Notes under the pieces: model-generated
Databases searched by the model: none
The model's input: only the letters and a program-made list of their open reading frames with translations
Told to the model about the DNA's origin: nothing
Assembly: GCF_910586915.1 (NCBI RefSeq)
Contig: NZ_CAJULN010000009.1
Coordinates: 1-64,000, forward strand
Length of the DNA stretch: 64,000 nucleotides
Source of the DNA: an uncultured Bacteroides sp.
GTDB lineage: Bacteria > Bacteroidota > Bacteroidia > Bacteroidales > Bacteroidaceae
Direction of reading: 5' to 3'
Program-made: the position numbers and the translations under genes
In this document: in pieces, positions 43,823-52,337 of the stretch
Numbering within the stretch: the stretch's first letter is position 1
Layout of the letters: each line of letters starts with the position of its first letter

Positions 43823-45604
43823 ATGAGACAGCCTGTCAGTCAAAGACATTTTCTCTCTTTCAGCCGAAAACTGTTCCTTTCGGTCATCTCCTTGTTTTTA
43901 GTATTCGTAGTCTGCTTTATCGCCTATCAGTACCAACGCGAACGGGAGTATAAAATAACACTGCTGCATACCAAATTGCAGGATTACAACAGCCGGCTCT
44001 ACGAACGGCTGGAGAAGCAACCGCTCGACAACAGAATTATTGACGATTACATCCACAAGCATATTTTGGAAGACTTGCGCGTTACGCTCATCAACCTGAA
44101 CGGAAATGTCATCTACGACAGCTATCCGAACCACGACGAGCAGATGGTAAACCACCTGAACCGCCCCGAAGTACAGAAAGCGATGAAACGCGGCAACGGA
44201 TACGACCTGCGCCGCACTTCCGAAACCACCGGAGTCCCCTATTTCTATTCGGCTACATGCTATAAGGATTATATCCTCCGTTCGGCCTTGCCCTACAACG
44301 TCAGGCTTATCAACAACCTGCAAGCAGACTCACATTACCTGTGGTTTACCGTCATCGTGACTTTACTACTCATGGCACTTTTCTATAAGTTCACGAATAA
44401 GTTGGGCACTTCCATCAGCCAGCTCCGCGAATTTGCCATGCGCGCCGACCGGAACGAACCTATCGAGATGGAGATGCAGTCAGCTTTTCCGCACAACGAA
44501 TTAGGAGAAATATCACAGCATATTATCCAAATCTACAAACGGCTGCACAAAACGAAAGAAGCTCTCTACATCGAACGCGAGAAGCTGATTACCCATCTTC
44601 AAATTTCGCACGAAGGGCTGGGCGTCTTTACAAAAGATAAAAAGGAGATTCTTGTCAATAACCTCTTCACCCAATACAGTAACCTGATTTCAGACACCAA
44701 CCTGGAAACGACGGAAGAGGTCTTTGCCATCAGCGAACTGAAAGAGATTATACAGTTCATCAACAAAAACCGGGAACAGCGTTCGAGAGAAAAGAATGAA
44801 CAGCGGATGTCTGTCACCATCCACAAGAACGGGCGTACGTTTATCGTGGAATGTATCATCTTTCAGGATGCGAGCTTTGAGATTTCAATCAACGATGTCA
44901 CCCAGGAAGAAGAACAGATGAATCTGAAACGGCAGTTGACACAAAACATCGCACATGAGTTGAAAACACCGGTCAGCAGTATCCAGGGGTATCTGGAGAC
45001 AATCGTCAACAATAAAAACATACCACGCGAAAAGAGTGACGTGTTTATCGAACGCTGTTATGCGCAAAGCAACCGGTTGAGCAGGCTGTTGCGTGATATC
45101 TCCGTACTTACCCGCATGGACGAGGCTGCCAATCTGATTGATATGGAGCAGGTGGATATCAGTGTATTGGTGGAAAACATCATCAATGAGGTTGCACTGG
45201 AACTGGACGAGAAACATATCGCGGTGGTCAATTCCTTGAAGAAGAACATACAGGTGAAAGGAAACTATTCTCTGCTTTATTCCATCTTCCGCAATCTGAC
45301 GGATAATACCATTGCGTATGCCGGAACGAATATTGAGATTCACATCCATTGTTTCCGCGAAGACGAGGCTTTCTATTATTTCAGCTTTGCCGATACGGGA
45401 GTGGGTGTATCTCCCGAACATCTGAACCGTCTCTTCGAACGTTTTTACCGGGTAGACAAAGGGCGTTCGCGAAAGTTAGGCGGAACAGGACTGGGGTTGG
45501 CCATTGTGAAGAATGCGGTAATTATTCATGGAGGCAGCATTTCCGCCAAGAATTACCAGGGCGGTGGACTTGAGTTTGTATTTACATTGGCAAAGGAGAG
45601 GTAA
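43823..45604 (+). CDS. rprX: Sensor histidine kinase (RprX)
   Basis: 593 residues from the ATG at 43823. Membrane helices at about residues 14-36 and 173-192 enclose a periplasmic sensor of about 135 residues. A linker/PAS-like region follows, then HisKA with IAHELKTPVSSIQGYLETI (phospho-His near residue 377) and the ATPase domain: N box SIFRNLTDNTIAYA, G1 FADTGVGVSPEHLNRLFERF, G2 GGTGLGLAIVK. It is the partner of the regulator encoded 10 bases upstream, where an in-frame start at 43769 would overlap rprY by 44 bases; I prefer the ATG after the rprY stop. The signal is unknown. Confidence 0.88.
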   Translation: MRQPVSQRHFLSFSRKLFLSVISLFLVFVVCFIAYQYQREREYKITLLHTKLQDYNSRLYERLEKQPLDNRIIDDYIHKHILEDLRVTLINLNGNVIYDSYPNHDEQMVNHLNRPEVQKAMKRGNGYDLRRTSETTGVPYFYSATCYKDYILRSALPYNVRLINNLQADSHYLWFTVIVTLLLMALFYKFTNKLGTSISQLREFAMRADRNEPIEMEMQSAFPHNELGEISQHIIQIYKRLHKTKEALYIEREKLITHLQISHEGLGVFTKDKKEILVNNLFTQYSNLISDTNLETTEEVFAISELKEIIQFINKNREQRSREKNEQRMSVTIHKNGRTFIVECIIFQDASFEISINDVTQEEEQMNLKRQLTQNIAHELKTPVSSIQGYLETIVNNKNIPREKSDVFIERCYAQSNRLSRLLRDISVLTRMDEAANLIDMEQVDISVLVENIINEVALELDEKHIAVVNSLKKNIQVKGNYSLLYSIFRNLTDNTIAYAGTNIEIHIHCFREDEAFYYFSFADTGVGVSPEHLNRLFERFYRVDKGRSRKLGGTGLGLAIVKNAVIIHGGSISAKNYQGGGLEFVFTLAKER

Positions 45605-45642
45605 AATTCGTCTAAAAACAAGGTTCTTTGAAAAGAAGGTCT

Positions 45643-45650
45643 TATCTTTG
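45643..45650 (+). promoter_or_regulatory. -7 promoter box for the thioredoxin-like lipoprotein gene
   Basis: TATCTTTG, 44 bases before the ATG at 45695. The TTTG at 45627 is too close to be its -33 element. Confidence 0.5.
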
Positions 45651-45694
45651 CCGTCTATGTAATTCATAGAAGTTCAATCTAATAACGTTCCATT

Positions 45695-46642
45695 ATGAAA
45701 ACGAACATAAATACGCTTTCCATCGTATGTCTCTTTTGTCTTTGTGCCTGCAAAAGCGGCCATGCTTCCAGCCTGAACAACGCCGAAGCAGCACAGGATA
45801 CCATTAAGACTTTCACCTTGCCCGCCATCCCGCCCACACTGACCGTCCCGGCTTTACGAGCCGACTTCCTCGTCAAGCATTATTGGGATAATGTGAACTT
45901 TGCCGATACGAACTACATCCATCATCCCGAAATCACCGAACAGGCCTGGGCGGATTATTGCGACATACTGAACCATGTCCCTTTAGAGACTGCACAGCAA
46001 GCCATGCGGAAAACAATCGAACTGACTTATGTGGATAAGAAAGTATTTGCTTACATCACCGACTTGGCAGACAAATATCTCTATGATCCCAATTCCCCGA
46101 TGCGCAACGAAGAGTTCTATATTCCCGTATTAGACGCCATATTGGCCGCTCCCGTATTGGAAGAAATAGAGAAGGTACGCCCCAAAGCCCGTCGCGAACT
46201 GGCTCAGAAAAACCGTATCGGAACCCAAGCGTTAAATTTCAGTTATACACTGGCTTCCGGCACGCAAGGTTCTCTTTACCAGCATCAATCGGACTATACT
46301 CTATTGTTCATCAATAACCCCGGCTGCCACGCCTGCGCAGAGACTATCGAAGCATTAAAAAATGCACCCGTCATCAATCAACTTTTGGTACAAAAGAAAC
46401 TGACCGTTCTTTCTATCTATCCCGACGAGGAAGTGGATGAATGGCGAAAACACCTGAATGATTTCCCGAAAGAATGGACGAACGGATATGACAAGACATT
46501 CGCTATCAAAGAACAACAGTTGTATGACTTGAAAGCCATTCCTACCCTCTATCTTCTGAACAAGGATAAAAACGTGCTTTTAAAAGATGCGACAACGCAA
46601 GCTATCGAAGAGTATCTACTAATGAATGGAAATTCGATATAA
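45695..46642 (+). CDS. DUF5106/thioredoxin-like lipoprotein
   Basis: 315 residues. A lipoprotein signal peptide ends at the cysteine of FCLCACKSG (about residue 19). The N-terminal half (residues 30-175) looks like the DUF5106 helical domain of Bacteroides thioredoxin-family proteins. The C-terminal half is thioredoxin-like, with redox motif CHAC in INNPGCHACAETIEAL and the cis-Pro in LKAIPTLYLLN. It may reduce or scramble disulfides in the periplasm. It is a single gene with its own -7 box and a bidirectional terminator after it. Confidence 0.8.
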   Translation: MKTNINTLSIVCLFCLCACKSGHASSLNNAEAAQDTIKTFTLPAIPPTLTVPALRADFLVKHYWDNVNFADTNYIHHPEITEQAWADYCDILNHVPLETAQQAMRKTIELTYVDKKVFAYITDLADKYLYDPNSPMRNEEFYIPVLDAILAAPVLEEIEKVRPKARRELAQKNRIGTQALNFSYTLASGTQGSLYQHQSDYTLLFINNPGCHACAETIEALKNAPVINQLLVQKKLTVLSIYPDEEVDEWRKHLNDFPKEWTNGYDKTFAIKEQQLYDLKAIPTLYLLNKDKNVLLKDATTQAIEEYLLMNGNSI

Positions 46643-46657
46643 GTCGGAAAGGGCAAT

Positions 46658-46708
46658 GTATCAAAACCCGCCACAGAAGCCTTAGAATTCTGTGGCGGGT
46701 CTTGATAC
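46658..46708. terminator. Bidirectional terminator between the thioredoxin-like gene and the cobalamin operon
   Basis: Arms CCCGCCACAGAA (46667-46678) and TTCTGTGGCGGG (46688-46699), extended by GTATCAA/TTGATAC (46658-46664 and 46702-46708). Short T-tracts follow on both strands. It serves both convergent units. Confidence 0.85.
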
Positions 46709-46731
46709 TCCTTTTGTACAATGTGGATTAA

Positions 46732-47496
46732 TTACTTTTCTTCAATGGTGATGGCGTCGATACTAAAGTAAGCAGGTGTATTCATTCCATATTCTCCATT
46801 GTCGGTTGAACTTAGCTCAAACTCGATATATTCGGCCTCCTCAAGAGCACTCCAGTCGAACCATTCCCAAGTATTTACGATTTTTCTTTTACCGTCTCTG
46901 TAGTCGGCAAGGTAATGTTCCGCTTTTCCTATTTCGGTGCCATCGGCTTTATAGCCAATTACTGTCAGTTTAAACCAGTCGCCTTCAGCAAATTCTTTCA
47001 CAGCTCCCACACCGGCATCATCCTGGTTTTTAATTGCAAGATAAGCATACGTACTGTTTGTTACCCATGCACCTTTGAATCTGTATTTATCGGAATGGAG
47101 ATTGGTAAGTTGTGCTTTGGTGAAACTATTGGTATGGGATGTCAGATAAACTTTTCCGTTCTTTCCCTTGCCGGTGATGGCGCTGTTGTTAGTGTATCCG
47201 GGAGTGGTAACATCAGTTTTGTTTGTATAGGTGAAACCACCGCCGAATCCCAAATCACCATACCAGTGAAGAAACTTTATCAGACTCTTGGAGTCCTTGA
47301 AATTACTCTTATAGTAATAATCAGCAGGATTATCTTTTTCTCCGTCTTCTGTTTTGAATTCGGTTTCCGCTTCGGTCAGCAAGTCTTCAAAACTAACGAT
47401 CACCTCTTTGCCTTCGTTTTTAACCTCGTCATTTTCATTACTGCATCCGCAAAAAGCGAATGCGAACATCAATAAAAATAAAGATAACTTTTTCAT
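46732..47496 (-). CDS. DUF4465-family surface lipoprotein of the cobalamin locus
   Basis: 254 residues. The lipobox is FCGC, with the lipidated Cys at residue 18, followed by SNENDEV; acidic residues right after the Cys are the Bacteroides signal for export to the cell surface. The domain (LKFLHWYGDLGFGGGFTYTN, then YLAIKNQDDAG, WFDWSALEEAEYIEFELSS) fits the DUF4465 family, a jelly-roll-like fold. It is the third gene after the B12 riboswitch, 23 bases after btuG. Bacteroides B12 loci are known to encode extra surface corrinoid-binding proteins, so corrinoid capture is a reasonable guess; direct evidence is absent. Confidence 0.75.
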   Translation of the reverse strand: MKKLSLFLLMFAFAFCGCSNENDEVKNEGKEVIVSFEDLLTEAETEFKTEDGEKDNPADYYYKSNFKDSKSLIKFLHWYGDLGFGGGFTYTNKTDVTTPGYTNNSAITGKGKNGKVYLTSHTNSFTKAQLTNLHSDKYRFKGAWVTNSTYAYLAIKNQDDAGVGAVKEFAEGDWFKLTVIGYKADGTEIGKAEHYLADYRDGKRKIVNTWEWFDWSALEEAEYIEFELSSTDNGEYGMNTPAYFSIDAITIEEK

Positions 47497-47519
47497 GTTT
47501 TTTGTTTTGATTTAAATTA

Positions 47520-49508
47520 TTAATTGGTTGATTTATCTTCGTAATGCAAATTCTCTACGGCAACGATTTCAGTGGAAATCTCTCCCGTCCACCCGACATC
47601 CTGATTGACGGCGGTATGGATTCTTACAAAGTCGATGCGGTCTAATGAAACGGGCTGTCCGTCGCTGTCTACCGCCCAGTCTATTTTAAACTGGCTGTAT
47701 TCGCTGCTGTTGGGATGGTTGTCTGCATACCCCCAGGGATAACAGTATCCCACCCATACCCCGTTTTCTTCCACTGCGTTGTCTTTCAGGCATGTGCCAC
47801 GGAAGGTCATTTCGTCTTCTGCTATCCACATAGGGTAATAGGAATCCTGCTGATGGAAGGTGTTGCGTCTGATGGCTCCCTCCCCGCCCTGATTGTCCTT
47901 CCAACGGACATCGCCGCCGGAAGGTTGCGGGCGGTAGTAGGTGATTTCATAGCCACGCGTTTCCGTATCTTTTCCGAACTCGCTTCCTGCCAGTTCGTAC
48001 CATTCATCGTCGGGTATTCCGTTGTTGTTTGCGTCTTTGGATACGAATACGATGCCCGGTTCGGCACTTCCTCCAAGTGCGCCTGTGGCTGTATAGCGGT
48101 TGTAAGTGGCGTTACCCCATATCTTGAAGTCGTATTCTCCTTCGCGGTTGACGACGGGTTGGGGGAATCCTACGGTGATTGTACCACCGAATCCGCCCAA
48201 TGAGATAAGCAACTTCTTCTTCAACCTTTCGGTGGCACACGCCAGTACTTGTTCGGCGGTGAATCCGGCTTCGTAGGCCGAGGTGCTTGTATTGATAAAC
48301 TGTCCGGGAGCCGGTCTGTATTCCCACACTTTATGGGCGAAAGCGGGCGAGTTTCCTGCTTCATCTTCGTTGCCGCCGACGTTGCCTTGCGAAGCGATGT
48401 CACTAAATGCAATCGTGTTGGGATTCAGTCCGATGCTGTTCAGCCGGAATTGCAATTGCCCCTGCTGGTTGAAGCAGAGTATGTCGCCGTAGAGGGTGTA
48501 GTCGTACGCATTGGTGATATACACGTTGCCGCTATAAGGATTCACGTTGATGCCATAAGGAGTATCGATGCCTGTTCCATCCGTAATGAAATTCTCGCGA
48601 AGGGTTTTCCCTGTTTTCAGATTGAATGTCTTGATGGAAGCCGCCTGCGTACCATAATTATAATGGTAGAGATAGGCAATCTCGCCGTCAACGGCAAAGT
48701 TCTGCACCTTCTCGTTGTAGTGGGTGACTTTGCCTGTTGCGCAGTCAATTTTCGCAAAATCATAGTTGCCCGCCTCCACGTTTTCGCCACGGAGGGCTAC
48801 GTAGACGCTATTGCCATCCGCACCGGCCACGATTTTACCCGGATTGGGGCCGACGGTGATTTTGGCGGTTTCTTTGAATGTAGCAATATCCACCACGGAC
48901 ACCGTATTGTCTACTCCCAAGCCGGAAGCATAGTCCAGCCCACCGGAGTTGGAAACATATAGCTTCTCGTTCTGTACGCAGATTCCGTCCGGATTCCGTC
49001 CTACGGTAGTAACGGCGTCGACGGCAAGCGAGGCGATGTCAATGCGTGTCACCGTGCCATCGTACGAACATACATAGGCCTTGTCTTTATGAAAGGCGAT
49101 GCAACGCGGTTCGCGCGGAGTGCCGTTTTCCGTACGTATCTGAATCTGTTTGAGCGAACGTCCCGTATGGAAGTCCATCACTTCCACCGTGCCGGATACG
49201 TTGACCACAATGTATATGTTGTCGCCGTAGATAGCCAGGTCGTTTGCCGTGTCGCCCAGTCCGCGACGGTTGACGGAGGTGAAATAATTGCGTGTCATCT
49301 GCCCATTACCGAAGGAGAAACGCATCAGCGAGCTGTTGTTCTGATTGAACAGTCCTTCGCACAGCACATACAGTTCGGCAGTGTCCGTCTCGGTCGGGTC
49401 GCCCGCGATGTCTGAGGTGAAAGGCTTGTCCTCCATATCGTCGCAAGCGGCGAACAGCAGCAGCACCGACAGGCAGAACCACATCCTATGTATCCATTTT
49501 CTTTTCAT
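47520..49508 (-). CDS. btuG: BtuG-like surface beta-propeller lipoprotein with an added C-terminal domain
   Basis: 662 residues. Lipidated Cys at residue 22 (LLFAACDDMED) with an acidic surface-export signal. Residues about 45-390 are a YncE/YVTN-type beta-propeller (TVGRNPDGICVQNEKLYVSN, then NTVSVVDIATFKETAKI, GPNPGKIVAGADGNSVYVAL). Residues about 400-655 form a second domain (GFGGTITVGFPQPVV, the metal-site-like KDANNNGIPDDEWYELAG). BtuG binds cobalamin tightly on the surface and passes it to BtuB. BtuG alone is about 370 residues, so this is a fusion with an extra domain. It starts 4 bases after btuB and is controlled by the upstream riboswitch. The name is by domain and context. Confidence 0.82.
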   Translation of the reverse strand: MKRKWIHRMWFCLSVLLLFAACDDMEDKPFTSDIAGDPTETDTAELYVLCEGLFNQNNSSLMRFSFGNGQMTRNYFTSVNRRGLGDTANDLAIYGDNIYIVVNVSGTVEVMDFHTGRSLKQIQIRTENGTPREPRCIAFHKDKAYVCSYDGTVTRIDIASLAVDAVTTVGRNPDGICVQNEKLYVSNSGGLDYASGLGVDNTVSVVDIATFKETAKITVGPNPGKIVAGADGNSVYVALRGENVEAGNYDFAKIDCATGKVTHYNEKVQNFAVDGEIAYLYHYNYGTQAASIKTFNLKTGKTLRENFITDGTGIDTPYGINVNPYSGNVYITNAYDYTLYGDILCFNQQGQLQFRLNSIGLNPNTIAFSDIASQGNVGGNEDEAGNSPAFAHKVWEYRPAPGQFINTSTSAYEAGFTAEQVLACATERLKKKLLISLGGFGGTITVGFPQPVVNREGEYDFKIWGNATYNRYTATGALGGSAEPGIVFVSKDANNNGIPDDEWYELAGSEFGKDTETRGYEITYYRPQPSGGDVRWKDNQGGEGAIRRNTFHQQDSYYPMWIAEDEMTFRGTCLKDNAVEENGVWVGYCYPWGYADNHPNSSEYSQFKIDWAVDSDGQPVSLDRIDFVRIHTAVNQDVGWTGEISTEIVAVENLHYEDKSTN

Positions 49509-49512
49509 ATTC

Positions 49513-51555
49513 TCAATATGTTATTTTTAGCGTTGCCCTTACCGAGCGTCCCGGCATGGGGAAGTATCGCACAATCTCGTAATTCTTATCCATCAGATTC
49601 AGCACCTCCAGGGTGAGCGAACTGTTGACCGTGCTTATCCGGAGGTCGCGGCTTGCCGAAATGCTATGGTCGCTGTAACTGTCGAGCCGGTTTGCAGCGA
49701 TGTTCTGCCCCACTGCGTAGCGTTTGCCCGAATGGAGGAACGAGTAAGACAGGTTTATCCAGGGCGTTTCAAGACCTGCCTGCCCCGAAGCGGAGACGCG
49801 GGGAGTATAGGCTATCTGATGCTTGTAGGTCGATTTATCCGGATTTGAACCGGAGCCGGCGACGGTGACATCAAGCGCCCGCTGGTAGGTATAATTGCCG
49901 GAGAGGTTGATACGGACTTTCGCGCACGGCTGAAGAGAGAGAGTTCCTGCGATATCAACGCCTTTGATGTCCACACTTCCCAAGTTGCGCATACTCCATA
50001 TGGCGAGGTTCTTGGTGGGATAAGCGATGATTTTATCAGTTACTTTGTTGTGATATGCGTCAACGGTTGCCGAAAGATAAGGCACGGATGCGCATATGTT
50101 TCTGCTGTATGTAAGACCGATGTTGTATTGTTCGGCCTTTTCGGGGCGCAGTTTCGTGTTTCCCACTTCTTGGTAATACAGGTCGTTGAAACTCGGCAGG
50201 CGGAAAATGTCCTTGTAGAAGAAACGGATACGGAACTCTTCGTGGCGAAACGGCTTGAATGAAGCGCTGACATAAGGGGTAAACCGGCGGTGATTACCGG
50301 CACTGCCGCCTTCTCTGACATCCTCGTTGATGAGGGTTGCCAAGACGGAGGCCGAGATTGTGAGCCAGTCGTTCATGTATTTTCCGGCAAAGGCGGTGAG
50401 CCACGAGTAGCGTGCGGGCTGTACGAAATCGGTAAGGTTGGCGTTCATCGTGTGGACGCTTCCATCCGTCGAAAGAGAGAGCGAGAGATTGCTCCATATT
50501 CTGTACAGTACCGAGGCGGAAAGATAATATTCCTGCTGGTAGTAGCTGTTTTCGGTCTTTCCCAAAGCGTTTTTCGTATCGGGGTCCAAGTAACGCTGGT
50601 AGCTCCAGTTCCATTTGGCGGAGGTCTGCCATACCCATTGCCGGCTGAACTCTTTCTTGTATTGGCTTTGTACGAATGCATTCTTGTCCCACAGGTGTTG
50701 GGCGGAATGGTCGTTATAAAACGTAGTGGCTTTCGGCAATCCACGGGACGACTGGAAATAGTATGCTTTCAATCGCCATTGCTCGTTGTCGGAAAAGTTG
50801 CCGTAAAGCCCGGTTTCGGCACGGAAGGTCTGTACGCCGGTATTCTTCCGTTTCTCTCGCGATGACAGGTCGCCGTCCGCATTTCCGTAGTGCAGGGTGT
50901 ACGGATATCGGCCGTCCGAAGACATCCATTCGCCGTTGGCTGTGACGGCCCATCGCTTGCCGAGTTGCTGTTCGAGGAGAACGGAGGGATTGACCAATCC
51001 CCACGAACCTGTTTTGAAAGCTGCACTGATGTTCGTGCGTTTTCCTTCCCGGAAGCGAGGGGTGAGCGTCTGTATATTCAAGATTCCTGCCGAAGCGAAG
51101 AAGCGTGCGGGCTGGAAGATGTTGTCGCTCTGCCCGTTGCTCAACGACAGTTGGTCAACATTGTCGAGCGAGAAACGTCCGATGTCAATCTGCCCCGTCT
51201 GGCAGTCGGTGAGGGTGATTCCGTCGTAGCCCACGGCTGTGTACTGTGCGCCCAGGCTGCGTATGGAGACGGTTTTCAGTCCGCCGATACCGCCGTAGTC
51301 TTTCACGGTCACTCCGGCAAAATGTTTCACCGCGTCGGAAACTTGCAGGGCGTGCAAATTCTTCAGCGCTTCTTTGGAAAATATCTGCAACGGGGCGGCA
51401 GAACGTATCTCCCGTGTCTGATACCTGTCGGAGACTGTTATTTCAGGGATGGAATAGGTACGCGCAGTGTCGACCTTTTGCTGCTGTTGTGCAAAAAGCG
51501 TGGCGGAGAGCAGCAGACAGCCGAATGCCGCACAAATTCCTTTATGTAACTTCAT
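49513..51555 (-). CDS. btuB: TonB-dependent cobalamin receptor (BtuB)
   Basis: 680 residues from the ATG at 51555, which has AAGGA 8 bases upstream; in-frame codons reach back to 51633 but are part of a leader hairpin. Signal peptide to about residue 23 (CLLLSATLFAQ). The plug domain lies at about 50-150 (IRSAAPLQIFSKEALKNLHA, then VKDYGGIGGLKTVSIRSLGA), followed by the 22-strand barrel ending with the aromatic EIVRYFPMPGRSVRATLKITY region (last residue Tyr). It imports cobalamin through the outer membrane using TonB energy. Cobalamin specificity comes from the riboswitch at 51775-51952 and the BtuG gene 4 bases downstream. Confidence 0.9.
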   Translation of the reverse strand: MKLHKGICAAFGCLLLSATLFAQQQQKVDTARTYSIPEITVSDRYQTREIRSAAPLQIFSKEALKNLHALQVSDAVKHFAGVTVKDYGGIGGLKTVSIRSLGAQYTAVGYDGITLTDCQTGQIDIGRFSLDNVDQLSLSNGQSDNIFQPARFFASAGILNIQTLTPRFREGKRTNISAAFKTGSWGLVNPSVLLEQQLGKRWAVTANGEWMSSDGRYPYTLHYGNADGDLSSREKRKNTGVQTFRAETGLYGNFSDNEQWRLKAYYFQSSRGLPKATTFYNDHSAQHLWDKNAFVQSQYKKEFSRQWVWQTSAKWNWSYQRYLDPDTKNALGKTENSYYQQEYYLSASVLYRIWSNLSLSLSTDGSVHTMNANLTDFVQPARYSWLTAFAGKYMNDWLTISASVLATLINEDVREGGSAGNHRRFTPYVSASFKPFRHEEFRIRFFYKDIFRLPSFNDLYYQEVGNTKLRPEKAEQYNIGLTYSRNICASVPYLSATVDAYHNKVTDKIIAYPTKNLAIWSMRNLGSVDIKGVDIAGTLSLQPCAKVRINLSGNYTYQRALDVTVAGSGSNPDKSTYKHQIAYTPRVSASGQAGLETPWINLSYSFLHSGKRYAVGQNIAANRLDSYSDHSISASRDLRISTVNSSLTLEVLNLMDKNYEIVRYFPMPGRSVRATLKITY

Positions 51556-51602
51556 ATCTTTCATCCTTGTCTTACAGGTCTGTTCTTTTTTTGTTGTTAA
51601 AA

Positions 51603-51724
51603 GTGTCCGGGCGAAATCCCTTCGACCGGACACGCATGAATAAACTTTGGCAGAGTTTATTTACAAAACATACTTTCTCTGAATCAGAGTGATGAATGAA
51701 ATGATAGACAGAAAGGTGTCCGGT
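51603..51724 (-). promoter_or_regulatory. Possible attenuator with mutually exclusive hairpins in the btuB leader
   Basis: In RNA order: segment 1 ACCGGACAC (51724-51716), segment 2 GTGTCCGGT (51633-51625) and segment 3 CCGGACAC (51610-51603) followed by TTTT. Segments 2 and 3 form a terminator-like hairpin; segments 1 and 2 pair perfectly over 9 bases and would prevent it. Two smaller hairpins lie between them (CTCTGA/TCAGAG and AATAAACT/AGTTTATT). It sits between the riboswitch and the btuB start. Confidence 0.55.
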
Positions 51725-51774
51725 TCATTAGATTCAACGCTTTTTCCTCGAAAGCAGTGAAATGAGAAGTGCAT

Positions 51775-51952
51775 GGCAGGTCTTCTGACTTGTTCCTGTT
51801 GCGGGCGCCTTCCCGGAAGTTGCCTTCCAGTGGCTAAAGAGTGGATTGCTCGCAACATATTGCACGGAACTTACAGCAGCGGGACTGTTCAGGATTTACA
51901 CCTGATTCCCTTTTAATCGCTTTCCCCGTATGTAGTCGGAGGATTGCGAACC
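51775..51952 (-). promoter_or_regulatory. Cobalamin riboswitch of the btuB operon
   Basis: On the minus strand the conserved landmarks are in order: GGGAATCAGGTGTAAATCC, CAGTCCCGCTGCTGTAAG, the B12 box GCCACTGG (51834-51827), GGGAAGGCG and AAGTCAGAAGACCTGCC at the 3' end. Binding of adenosyl- or methylcobalamin should lower btuB operon expression. It lies 220 bases before the btuB start and right after the promoter. Confidence 0.95.
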
Positions 51953-51961
51953 GATGCGCGG

Positions 51962-51993
51962 CAAAGATAGGGAGTTTATTTGGCTTTTGCAAT
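51962..51993 (-). promoter_or_regulatory. Promoter of the btuB operon
   Basis: On the minus strand ATTG (51990-51993), 20 bases, then TATCTTTG (51962-51969). RNA would begin near 51955, at the 5' edge of the riboswitch. Confidence 0.75.
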
Positions 51994-52081
51994 AATGGCG
52001 TCCTTTTTCTTATTCCAATCGTTTCTGCAACTGAACAAGATATAATTATCCGCCATTTGCACGCGCCACACGACCGGTTTG

Positions 52082-52213
52082 CACGGTGTCTGTACCCAAT
52101 TTCCACCATCTATATATCCTATTTCCAGCATATATATGTCCTATCTCCAGCGCATATATATCCTGCGCGCAACATCTATATCTCCTGCACGCAGCACATA
52201 TATGCGCTGTAAC
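52082..52213. repeat. 22-bp tandem dyad-repeat array (locus C), five clear units plus one degenerate
   Basis: Clear units start at 52104, 52126, 52148, 52170 and 52192; a degenerate unit precedes at 52082. The last is CAGCACATATATGCGCTG plus TAAC, a near-perfect dyad around CATATATG, and its CTGTAAC end is shared with loci A and B. The left flank CCGGTTTG matches the ends of the flanks of A and B. It lies between the btuB promoter (leftward) and the tnaA promoter (rightward), in a 782-base region with no protein gene. Confidence 0.88.
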
Positions 52214-52278
52214 ACCCTGAATATGAGAGTATAAATCGCACAAAAACAAGCCATAAAAGCAGGAAGGCAGCCCTTCTC

Positions 52279-52309
52279 TTGTTATTCTGCAATATTTTCC
52301 CTACATTCG
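52279..52309 (+). promoter_or_regulatory. Probable tnaA promoter
   Basis: TTG (52279-52281), 20 bases, then TACATTCG (52302-52309), one base off TAnnTTTG. The ATG is 28 bases further. I see no TnaC-like leader peptide. Confidence 0.5.
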
Positions 52310-52337
52310 TCGCTATAAACCTTTAAATAATACCACA

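Noticed and set aside
24815..52213. CRISPR arrays at the 22-bp repeat loci
   Set aside because: Units are contiguous with no unique spacers of 25-40 bases, the repeats are diverged, and no cas genes are present.
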